A stretch of 64,000 nucleotides of DNA from Canna indica (lineage: Eukaryota; Streptophyta; Magnoliopsida; Zingiberales; Cannaceae): the NCBI GenBank assembly GCA_034359265.1, contig CP136896.1:36942001-37006000 (forward strand). Direction: 5' to 3'. This document shows, in pieces, positions 45,405 to 54,498 of this stretch (position 1 is the stretch's first letter; the number at the start of each line of letters is the position of its first letter). The position numbers and the translations under genes were made by a program. The notes below the pieces were generated by a model. The model was given only the letters and a program-made list of their open reading frames with translations. It had not been told where the DNA came from and made no database searches.

Positions 45405-46806
45405 TGTTGGCTCAGGGGTTCCCCTTAAGCTTCGATCTACATTTTGATGATATCAAACAAGTATTTAATCTTTGTGTCAAGTTTTGAATTCAGGTTGAGG
45501 TTGCGATAAGCATGCACACTTCGTTAGGAAAAATGAAGGAAAAAGATTGTCAAGAAACAAAAGAAAAGATCGTCAAAGGAAAGGCTTGGGTATAGATTAG
45601 GTAGATATCGTGTAATATACCCCTTGGATCCCATCCCAAGCCTAAGTGTAAAGTTATCCAAGTTAAGACTTGGTCACTAAACCTACGAAAAAGCATGTAA
45701 CAAAGATAAAGAAAAAATCAGCCTCAGCCTGAGTTCGGTCGATCGGTCGATCGACCGAACAAGGCAAAAAATTGATAGTAGCCTATTCGGTCAATCGGTC
45801 GGTCGACCGAATGATGCCTCAAAACGGCAGTAGCCTATTCGGTCGATCGACCGAAGATGGTGAAAAAATGGTAGAAGGCTACTTCGGTCGACCGGTCGAT
45901 TGATCGACCGAGGCCAAAATCTAGCAGTAGCTGCGTCGGTCGATCGAGCGATCGACCAGACAACAAAGAAGCAAAATCTCTTATGGCAGCCGACCCTCCA
46001 GTCGATCGAACAGAGCGGCAGAAGCTGGAATTGCCAGCGGTCGCTGGGCGGTCGATCGATCGACAAGCGACCGAACGACGAAAACGGCTAGTTTTCCGCC
46101 CGTTGAACAGCCATTCGATTGAGGGGTTATAAATACCCCTCACCTAACTCCTTTAAGACCTCTTAGAAACTTAATTGAGCATTCAAAGGAGATTCTTAAG
46201 CCTTCAAAAGATCAATTGCTTGCGCTCGGTTCTTCCGTCAACGAATTTGTCAAGCGTCCTTTCTTAGTCAACTCGGGATTTGATTCGAGCTCTATGACTT
46301 GGCGAGTTGGAGGCTTGAAGGTTTGGGGAAAAGAGCATTGGTTCTTTCTTTCAATTCTTAGCTCTATTCATTGTATTTTAAGAGTTGTTTAAACTTGTTT
46401 TCATTTGTAATAGCTTGCTAGGTGTGCTAGAGTAAACACTTAGGGGTATACTTTGTAGAATAGTGTTTTGCCTATGTCAATAGGTTTGAGGAGTTCTCAA
46501 AGAGGTGAGAATCATGTCCTCGATTGTATTCAAAGGGAAACACTAGTTCTATAAAGTAGTCAGTTAGAAATCCTTGGTGTGGAGCCAAGTTATTGGAGTA
46601 GGCGATTGGCCGAACCACTCTATTTCATCGTGTTAGCATTGCCTTGAATGTTTGTTTATTGTTGTGCTTGATATTTGATAACAAACATCATTAAGTTACA
46701 TTTGCATTTGATTGAAGTTAAAATTAAGCAAAACGTAAATTGATTAAATAGGAAAAGGACACACACTATTCAAACCCCCCCTTCTAGTGTGGGATTTCAT
46801 TCAACA
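45405..46806 (+). repeat. E4 5' LTR
   Basis: TGTTGGCTCAGGGG to ATTCAACA. Array about 45733-46080; arms AACGG (46083-46087)/CCGTT (46100-46104); TATA inverted repeat 46120-46142; hairpin CCTTGG (46572-46577)/CCAAGT. It is 171 bases longer than the 3' LTR, mainly because of extra array units. Confidence 0.93.
46120..46142 (+). promoter_or_regulatory. E4 5' LTR TATA box within a perfect inverted repeat
   Basis: TGAGGGG (46120-46126) and CCCCTCA (46136-46142) flank TTATAAATA. Confidence 0.74.
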
Positions 46807-46808
46807 AT

Positions 46809-46814
46809 TGGTAT
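46809..46814 (+). other. E4 primer-binding site, truncated
   Basis: Only TGGTAT of the 12-base tRNA-Met site remains; GCATATATGC and integrase sequence follow. This marks the left deletion edge, and new reverse transcription would be impaired. Confidence 0.75.
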
Positions 46815-46824
46815 GCATATATGC

Positions 46825-47328
46825 ATGTACACTAAGGAGCATCTAGGTTACTCCATTAATTCTAATGCATATAGAGTATACAATCGTAGAACTATGATTG
46901 TTGAAGAATTTATGCATGTCACTTTTAATGAAACTAATGATTCTTCTAGAAATGTGAAGATTGTAAATGTAGGTGAGGAACTTGAGGACCTCACACTTCA
47001 TGATAAAGAAGTGGAGGATGAATACAATGAGGAAACTCAACATGAAGAACCATCATCCTCAACTCTACCTCAAGTTGAAGATGAGGAAGAAGAAGCTCTA
47101 CCACCTCTCCCCAAAGGATATTGGTTGACAAGGGATCATCCAATGGATCAAGTCATTGGAGAACCATCAACGGGAGTGGTAATGCGCTCTAAACTCAAAG
47201 ATATTTGTCAATATGTAGCATTTATATCTCAAGTAGAGCCTAAGAACATTAAGGAAGCAATAGAAGATGAGTTTTGGGTAATAGCTATGCAAGAAGAACT
47301 CAACCAATTTACAAGAAATGATGTATGA
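46825..47328 (+). pseudogene. pol: E4 integrase tail and acidic linker
   Basis: From TKEHLGYS and YRVYNRRTMIVEEFMHV the frame matches the E3 integrase tail. A short acidic stretch follows (EDEEEEALPPLPKG), then the RT run-in EAIEDEFWVIAMQEELNQF. It ends at TGA 47326-47328, where E3 has TGG (Trp). Confidence 0.85.
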
Positions 47329-48723
47329 GACTTAGTACCTAGACCTAGCGAACAAACCATAATTGGGACTAAATGGATATTTAGGAATAAGTTAGATGAA
47401 GGAGGTTTAGTCATTAGAAACAAAGCTAGGTTAGTGGCACAAGGGTACAATCAACAAGAATGGCTATATTATAATGAAACCTATGCTCCCGTAGCTAGAT
47501 TAGAAGTAATTCGAATGCTTTTGGCATATGCTAGTTTTAAAAGTTTTAAACTTTTTCAAATGGATGTTAAAAGTGCATTTTTAAATGGTTTTATCAATGA
47601 AGAAGTATTTATTGAACAACCCCCCGGATTTAAAAGTTTTGAGTTTCCAAACCATATTTTCAAACTTAAAAAGGCATTATGTGGTTTAAAACAAGCCCCT
47701 TGGACTTGGTATGAAAGGCTTTCAAATTTTTTAATTGAACAAGGTTTTGACGTTGGAAAAGCAGATGTTTCACTTTTTATTAAACATGATGAAAATGATA
47801 TCTTGTTAGTTCAAATTTATGATGATGACATAATTTTTGGTGGTACTAATGAAAATCTTTGTAAGTGGTTTGCTAAGTGTATGCAAGATGAATTTGAGAT
47901 GAGCATGATGGGAGAGCTCTCCTTCATGCTTGGCCTCCAAATCAAGCAAACCAACAAAGGAATCTTCATCAATCAAGCCAAGTACACAAAGGAGCTCATC
48001 AAAAGGTTTGGGATGAATGAAGCCAACATAGCTTCTACACCAATGAGCACATCCATCAAGCTTGACAAATGTGAAGATGGTGTCAACGTCGACGAAAAAT
48101 GATATCGAGGTATGATTGGTAGTCTTCTTTACTTAACCGCAAGTAGACCCGATATCATGTTTAGCGTTTGTGCTTGTGTTAGGTTTCAATCTTGTCCTAA
48201 AATGTCTCATTTAAGTGCGGTCAAACGCATATTGAGATATTTGAAGGGCACGGTTGACTTAGGTCTATGGTATCCATATCATACATCCTTTGATTTAATT
48301 GGTTTTTCGAACACAGATTTTGTCGGGTGTAAAGTAGATAGAAAAAGCACTAGTGGATGTTGTCAATTCTTAGGAGCGAGTCTTGTTTCTTGGTTCTCAA
48401 AAAAAAAAAACTCGGTTGCACTTTCAACTACCGAAGCGGAATATATCACTGCGGCTAGTTGTTGTGCACAAGTCCTTTGGATGAGACAAACCCTTTTAGA
48501 TTATGGACTTAAGTATTCTTGCATACCTATTCATCGTGATAATACTAGTATAATAAATTTAACAAAGAATCCTATCTTACACTCTAGAACTAAGCATATT
48601 GCTCTAAGACACCATTTTCTTAGGGATAATGTGACTAAAGGAAATATATCGGTAGAATTTGTATCCACCGACAAACAACTTGCCGATATATTTACAAAAC
48701 CCTTGGTTGAGTTACAAACTTAA
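47329..48723 (+). pseudogene. pol: E4 reverse transcriptase and RNase H with one internal stop
   Basis: One frame continues after the TGA: GTKWIFRNKLDEGG, YAPVARLEVIRMLLAYA, SAFLNGFINEEVFIEQPPGF, LKQAPWTWYERL. The catalytic box reads Y-D-D-D (47818-47829) where E3 has Y-V-D-D. TGA 48100-48102 replaces the CGA (Arg) of E3. RNase H follows with STTEAEYITAASCCAQVLWM and TKHIALRHHFLRD, and a stop at 48721 a little earlier than in E3. Apart from the two stops the frame is intact, better preserved than E3. Confidence 0.88.
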
Positions 48724-49211
48724 GGATGCAATTAGAGATTTGTGCTTTTCCTAGTAATTAAGATGTTCTTCTTCAAAACATATATGCTTTTCAAAAAATG
48801 CATTCTATAAAGTATCATCACACTTATGTATTGCTCTGTAGTGGGGCTTTGCGACTTATTGATGTTTGCCTTCTATAGGCTTACATTAATAGGAAGGATT
48901 ATAGTGGTAGATGATGCTTGGTTTTATGGTTTTCTTGGTTTTTATGATGAAACTCATTAATTGTACCTTAATTCTTACCATTTTTTATTGATGTCAAAAG
49001 GGGGAGAAAAAGTAAGGTCACATTTGTTTTTATGATGCATGTAGTAAGGGAGAGTTACAAAAATGATATGCACATTGATAGGGGTTGATAGGGGGAGTAT
49101 ATGTTGAGTTATATATGCATATGATGGGTTGTATATTGTGTATGCCTTATCTCAAACTCATGATGAATATGCATATGTTTTATTCAAAATTCCTTGTTAT
49201 GTTTGTCATCT
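48724..49211 (+). other. E4 post-pol region
   Basis: No ORF. Shares GTAGTGGGGCTTTGCGACTT and the AATAGGAAGG motif with E3. Confidence 0.7.
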
Positions 49212-49227
49212 TTAAAAAGGGTGAGAT
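49212..49227 (+). other. E4 polypurine tract
   Basis: TTAAAAAGGGTGAGAT before the 3' LTR, with one T interrupting the G run. Confidence 0.82.
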
Positions 49228-50458
49228 TGTTGGCTTAAGGGTTCCCCTTAAGCTTCGATCTTCATTTTGATGATAACAAACAAGTATTTAATCTCTGTGT
49301 GAAGTTTTGAGTTCAGGTTGAGGTTGTGATAAGCATGCGAACTTCATTTGGAAAAACGAAGGAAAAAGATCGTCGAGAAATGAAAGAAAAGATCGTCAAA
49401 GGAAAGGCTTGGGTATAGATTAGGTAGATATCGTGTAATACCCCTAGGATCCCATCCCAAGCCTAAGTGTACAGTTATCCAAGTTAAGACTTGGTAACTA
49501 AACCTATGAAACATGTAACAAAGATAAAGAAAAAATCAGCCTCAGCCTGAGTTCGGTCGACCAGTCGATCGACCGAATAAGGCAGAAAATTGGCAGTAGC
49601 CTATTCGGTCGATCGGTCAGTCGACCGAATGATGCCTCAAAATGGCAGAAGCTAGAATTGCCAACGGTCGCTGGGCGGTCGATCGATCGGTCGATCGATA
49701 ATCGACCGACAAGCGACCGAACGGCGGAAACGGCTAGTTTTTCGCCCGTTGAACAACCATTCGGTTGAGGGGTTATAAATACCCCTCACCTAACTCCTTT
49801 AAGACCTCTTAGAAACTTAATTGAGCATTCAAAGGAGATTCTTAAGCCTTCAAAAGATCAATTGCTTGGGCTCGGTTCTTCCGTCAACGAATTTTTCTAG
49901 CACCCTTTCTTCATCAATTCGGGATTTGATTCGAGCTCTACGACTTGACGAGTTGAAGGCTTGAAGTCTTGGGGAAAAGAGCATTGGTTCTTTCTTTCAA
50001 TTCTTAGTTCTTTTCATTGTATTTTAAGAGTTGTTTAAACTTGTTTTCATTTGTAATAGCTTGCTAGGTGTGCTAGAGTAAACACTTAGGGGTATACTTT
50101 GTAGAATAGTATTTTGCCTAGGTGAATAGGTTTGAGGAGTTCTCAAAGAGGTGAGAATCGTGTTCTCAGTTGTATTCAAAGGGAAACACTAGATCTATAA
50201 AGTAGTCGGTTAGAAATCCTTGGTGTGGAGCCAAGGTAGTGGAGTAGGCGGTTGGCTGAATCACTCTATTTCATCATGTTAGCATTGCCTTGATTGTTTG
50301 CTTATTGTTGTGCTTGATATTTGATAACAAACATCATTAAGTTACATTTGTATTTGATTGAAGTTAAAATTAAGCAAAATGTAAATTGATTAAATAGAAA
50401 AAGGACACACACTATTCAACCCCCCCCCTTCCTTTCTAGTGTGGGATTTGATTCAACA
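49228..50458 (+). repeat. E4 3' LTR
   Basis: TGTTGGCTTAAGGG to ATTCAACA. Shorter array (about 49552-49720); TATA inverted repeat 49766-49788; hairpin CCTTGG (50218-50223)/CCAAGG (50231-50236). Confidence 0.93.
49766..49788 (+). promoter_or_regulatory. E4 3' LTR TATA box within a perfect inverted repeat
   Basis: TGAGGGG (49766-49772) and CCCCTCA (49782-49788) flank TTATAAATA. Confidence 0.74.
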
Positions 50459-50463
50459 CTTCC

Positions 50464-51176
50464 CTCATTGTTGGATATCTTGGATTCAGTTTCTCCTTCA
50501 ATCGTCCGAGTCATCTCTGGTCATCAATGGGGTTGTAGGAAGTCCATTTAAACATAAACGTGGGCTGAGACATGGTAATCCTCTTTCTCCTTTGCTCTTC
50601 AATCTTGTAACCGATGTTCTATCCAGATTGGTGACTAAAGCGGCGGCCGCCAGGATTGTATCCAGGGCTATTAACAACGTCTTGGAGGGGGGGATTACTC
50701 ACATCGTCTTCGCGGATGACCTTCTCTTGTTCAGCAGTGCCTCAGAGGATAGCTTAAGAAATTTTGGTCTGCTTTTAAAATACTTTGATCTCTGCACAGG
50801 TCTCAAGATGAATACTCTAAAAACTAAGATTTTGCATATTGGGGGGGACCTTGCTCGGGCCAATTCTGCAGCAGGAATCCATGGATGTTCAACCGGTTCG
50901 TTTCCCTTTGATTACCTTGGCCTCCCTCTCCGAACCGAGAATCTCACAAGAGCGGATTGGACTAAGGTGATCACTAAAATGGATAGTAAGCTCGCTTCTT
51001 GGCACGGTTCTCTCCTCGCTCGCGCAGGACGCCTCACACTTTTGAATACTGTCCTTACAAGTCAGGCTTCTTATTTCCTATTAATATTCAAAGCTCCGAT
51101 TTGGGTAACCAAGCAAATTGACAGGAGGCGAAAGACTTTTTTCTGGACAGGGAAGCATGACATTGATTTGCAAGGA
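50464..51176 (+). pseudogene. LINE reverse transcriptase, C-terminal half
   Basis: Continues the 44460-45404 frame after E4: CWISWIQFLLQSSESSLVI, GSPFKHKRGLRHGNPLSPLL, and the catalytic FADD box at 50709-50720 (IVFADDLLLFS). Then FPFDYLGLPLRTENLTRADW and the thumb (LASWHGSLLARAGRLTLLNT) to a stop at 51177. This part has no internal stop. Together with the Asp at 45335-45337 the LINE RT palm is recognisable. Confidence 0.88.
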
Positions 51177-51189
51177 TAGTGTTATGTCG

Positions 51190-51900
51190 GGTGGGATTTG
51201 CTTACCTATCCCTCGGGCGAAGGAGGCTTGGGAACTCTGGATATACATTCACATAACTTGGTTAAGTTGGGGAAATGGATCTGGAGCTTGCTTCAGCTTG
51301 GTGGTTTGCCGTGGAAGGATATTCTCATTGCTCTTTACCCTAGACTTCGTCTTCTCAGTTCGGCTGATCACCAGACCCTCTCTCCTGTGTGGAAAGGCAT
51401 TTGTAGTTTGTTGGAAGTTTTTGGTGTCTCCCTATCTAGCAGGGTTCTAGCATTGATTATGTCGGTTGGAAATGGACCAAGGAGGGCTCATTCACCACTA
51501 CCTCACTCTACCATCTTCTCAACTTCAAAGGAACTTTCGAGCCATGGACCCCTTATATTTGACAAACAAATTTCCCTCCAGCGATTTCACTTACTAACTG
51601 ACTGATTGAAAAGAGAAGACTCCCTACAAGAGACAGGTTTCTCAAGCATAATGTGCAGATCCCCTCCTCTTCTTGTGTCTTATGCACTAATATTGATGAA
51701 TCACATTCCCACCTATTCAAAGATTGCCCGTTTACTATCAATGGATGGTGGTTGTTCCTTAACCTCTTGGACACTCCTTTTTATGCTCTGGATTTTAGGC
51801 CGTGGGAGGATAACTGCAATATCGGAAACAATATTGGAGACAAATGTTATGGAGATCAAAGATTTGGCACGAGCGTAATTTTCGTATTTTCGAGATGACA
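51190..51900 (+). pseudogene. LINE C-terminal zinc-binding (zf-RVT) region
   Basis: LTYPSGEGGLGTLDIHSHNL and LVKLGKWIW, then in another frame VQIPSSSCVLCTNIDESHSH with LFKDCPF. This Cys-rich C-terminal domain is typical of plant LINE RTs. Several frame changes. The element ends about 180 bases later. Confidence 0.72.
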
Positions 51901-52102
51901 TCTCTCTCCTTTACTGAACTCGCCGCAGAGGCATCCGCTTGTTTCTGTCTATGTCTATAATTTCGCAATGATGTTGTAGTCATTGGTGTATTTCATAGTT
52001 TTTTCTCCTCCTCCCTCCCTGCTACACTTGTATCCCTTTCACTTCTCTTGAATTGAATAGAAGTTCTCTTTGTTTCAAAACAAAAATTATTTGGCGCACA
52101 TT

Positions 52103-52340
52103 AATTGGAGCATGCAGAGACCAAGGAAGCATTAGTTTAGCAAGGGAAATTTTGGACTACATAATTGAGTTAGAACCTGAGGATAATGGAAATTATATTT
52201 TGAAATCAAATTTGCATGCTATGATGGGGAATTGGGACAATGTTGAGAACCTGAGGAGTTCTGTGAGATGCAAGGGAGTAATCAAGACACAACCATCTCT
52301 TAGCTATATTGAACCTCTAGCTTCACAAACATTGATTTAG
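52103..52340 (+). pseudogene. PPR protein, C-terminal part (E motif)
   Basis: Resumes the PPR frame after the LINE TSD: IGACRDQGSISLAREILDYI, IELEPEDNGNYIL, NLHAMMGNWDNVENLRS, VIKTQPSLSYIE, stop at 52338. This is the E-type C-terminal extension of PLS-class PPR proteins, common in organellar RNA-editing factors; a DYW domain is absent. The join to 42512 through one TSD copy is in phase. Confidence 0.87.
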
Positions 52341-52535
52341 ATATATGGCACATTCGACGTGAGCTCTGTTATACACATTTTTCTTGTATCGAAGATTCAT
52401 TTAGTAAACTTGGTTAATATTTGCTATAAATTCGATGTTATACATGATAATGTAGATTTATTAAAAACAGAGCATTTGGATTCTTATTTTAGTGTGGCTA
52501 GGGCATTCCTGTCTCATGAGGCAGGGTATAATAAA
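52341..52535 (+). other. 3' flank of the PPR pseudogene
   Basis: AT-rich; no gene. Possible 3' UTR up to the Pack-MULE insertion. Confidence 0.4.
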
Positions 52536-52839
52536 GGGAAATTAGACTAAAAAATCACAAGATTTGCATAAAGTTTACATTCTACCTGTGTTTCCAAAAT
52601 TCGCCTGTAAATGCACAATCTTTATATCCGTTTATGCCATCTACCAAATCGTCAAGCGCCGTCTCAACTTAGCTGACGTGGAGGTAAACGGTGCTTGCGT
52701 GGCCTGACGGCTTCATAAATACATATTTTAGAAAGAAAAATAATTATATATGACCACACTTTTCTCTCTCTCTTCTCTTCTTTCTTTCTTCCTCCCTCTT
52801 GTCACTTTTCTTCTTCTTCTCAGCTTCTACATGCTTCTT

Positions 52840-52872
52840 CTTCTTCTTCTTCTTCTTCTTCTTCTTCTTCTT
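52840..52872. repeat. (CTT)n microsatellite
   Basis: Eleven or so CTT units inside the Pack-MULE; they create spurious poly-Leu and poly-Lys frames. Confidence 0.92.
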
Positions 52873-52960
52873 CAATTCCCAGCTTCTATCTGTTCCATGG
52901 AGCGGTCTCTCTACCTGTCTCCCTCCCTCTCTCAATTCACCCAAGCCCGACGGCGATGAG

Positions 52961-53695
52961 TCACGAGACTACGCCACTTCCACTTGCCCATAAGGTGCAG
53001 AGGAGGAGTGGGTGGGGGTGCTTTGCTCCTTGGCGGTGAAAGAAGAGAATATCTGCTTGAGGCCGGAGGGGAGCACACTTACCTCTACTCGGCGAGGAGT
53101 GAGGCGGTGGAATGGGTGTCTCTACTGTGTGTCGCGTGCACCACCTCTCCGTCCTCTTCATCCACACCTTGAGGACCTGCTTGCTGATACCAAGCTCGGC
53201 GCAGAATTGCTCCATTGCCCCGTCCTCCTGCCTATGCATCCTCCATTCCAACTTCTCTGCGAAGGCCAGCATCCTTCCCTTCTACTCGGCGGTGAACTTG
53301 GTCGTGAACCTCTTATTCGACACTCTGAATTGCCGCTGCGGCGCCCCTGCCATGAGCTCCTCGCTCGACGACTCCGTGGGTACCTCTACCAGCGTACCCG
53401 CATTTGCACCGGCGCTGTTCCCCGTGTGCTGCAGAACGCCTGAGGCCCCGAAGGGCTTGAGGCTGTGATGGTGGTGGTGCGAAGCCAGAGATGGAGGGAG
53501 GTAGGGCAGAGGAAGCATGAGGGGAACTCTACCACGAGCGCCGCCATTCTGCAGGTTGCAAAGCACGTAATTCATCTCGATTTCTTTGTGGTGAAAGCTC
53601 AGGTGGAAACCGCAAGCGGCACACTTGAGCGCGTCCTTGGTGCATGGCATGGCAGGATTTGAAGAGAACTGTTGGCCGGGCCATAGGTGATGCAA
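52961..53695 (-). pseudogene. Captured ZF-HD (zinc finger-homeodomain) gene fragment
   Basis: Minus-strand frame from 53695: DALKCAACGFHLSFHHKE, the second half of the ZF-HD dimerisation zinc finger (about 53630-53577), then a His-rich linker (SHHHHHSLKPF), then RVSNKRFTTKFTAE, a TAG at 53281-53279, and KGRMLAFAEKLEWRMHRQED, FCAELGISKQVLKVWMKR, the ZF-HD-type homeodomain including the WM of helix 3 (usual WFxN region reads VWMKRTE). The stop replaces the usual Gln (CAG to TAG); the frame is otherwise continuous, as expected from a largely intronless gene family. The first half of the zinc finger is not readable. The N-terminal Ser/Leu/His-rich sequence to about 54230 may also be captured. ZF-HD proteins are plant transcription factors; this fragment is not a functional copy. 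Confidence 0.82.
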
Positions 53696-54498
53696 TCAAC
53701 TCGTAGACCAAAAGGATCCCTACTTTGATCTACTACGCCGAGACTACAGTTGGTGTAGAGATGTGGAGTAGAGGAGCTTAACATTAGCTAGAATGCAGCA
53801 TGTAAGCAGAAGGGAAGATGAGTAATAAGAGAGATGGTGGACGACTTGGGGAGGACTTAAGAGACTGAGGCGAATCCATAACCACTGACAAGGTCATGTT
53901 TCACCCCTTCCACACCTTGCAACTTGCCCCCCCCCACCTTTATTACTGCTTCTGCTTCTCTCATCCCTCTCTGCTGGTGTGTGATAGCTTGGTAGGTGGG
54001 AGTGGTGTCGTCTCTTGACTCATCATTGTCGGGAGGAGAAGGAGGAGGAGGTGGTGGTGAGGAGTATGGTGGGAGGGGTTCCGTAGAGGGAGCAACATCC
54101 TGGCATGGACATGGGATCTGTGGATCACTTTGAGAAGAAGTCGGTGTGGTCCTCTTCGAGATGGCAGCATGCAGTAGCGGGAGGAAGAAGAAGATGGCAG
54201 CAGTAGGGGAGGAAGAAAAGAAGAATAGAACATGGAAAAAAGATGATAGTAGCTTGGAGGAAGAAGAGAAGAGAGAGAAGGTGGGGTTAGGTATTTTGCT
54301 TTTTAAAATGGGTATTTATGAAGCCGTCAGGCCACGCAAGCGTCGTTTACCTCCACATCAGCTAAGTTGAGATGGTGCTTGACGATTTGGTAGATGACAT
54401 AAACGGATGTAAAGGTTGTGCATTTACAAGCAAATTTTGAAAACACAGATAGAACGTAAAATTTTTGCAAACCTTGTAATTTTTTAGTCCAATTTCCC

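Larger units (their letters stand above)
45405..50458 (+). mobile_element. E4: gag-deleted Ty1/copia element
   Basis: Flanked by exact CTTCC duplications (45400-45404 and 50459-50463). LTRs are 45405-46806 and 49228-50458. After a truncated primer site the interior jumps to the C-terminal end of integrase, so gag, protease and most of integrase are gone. RT and RNase H follow, with two TGA stops. It is related to E3 in pol but has a different LTR sequence. Confidence 0.93.
42515..52085 (+). mobile_element. LINE (L1-clade-like) inserted in the PPR gene, itself split by E4
   Basis: Flanked by a 17-base TSD with one difference (42496-42512 and 52086-52102, ATTATYTGGCGCACATT). Order: ORF1 zinc knuckles, a pre-RT segment, RT, an RT-type zinc-binding domain, then a 3' end at TTTCAAAACAAAA. 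The endonuclease is not recognisable. Net length without E4 is about 4.5 kb. Confidence 0.9.
52536..54498 (-). mobile_element. Pack-MULE carrying a ZF-HD homeobox gene fragment
   Basis: Terminal inverted repeats of about 187 bases (52536-52722 and 54312-54498) start GGGAAATTRGACTAAAAAAT from each end. They are flanked by an imperfect 9-base duplication (TATAATAAA at 52527-52535, TATAAACAA at 54499-54507), the size expected for Mutator. No transposase is inside; the interior is a host gene fragment on the minus strand. Confidence 0.82.

Noticed and set aside
52744..52993. Poly-Lys, poly-Leu and poly-Phe frames
   Set aside because: Shadows of the (CTT)n microsatellite inside the Pack-MULE.
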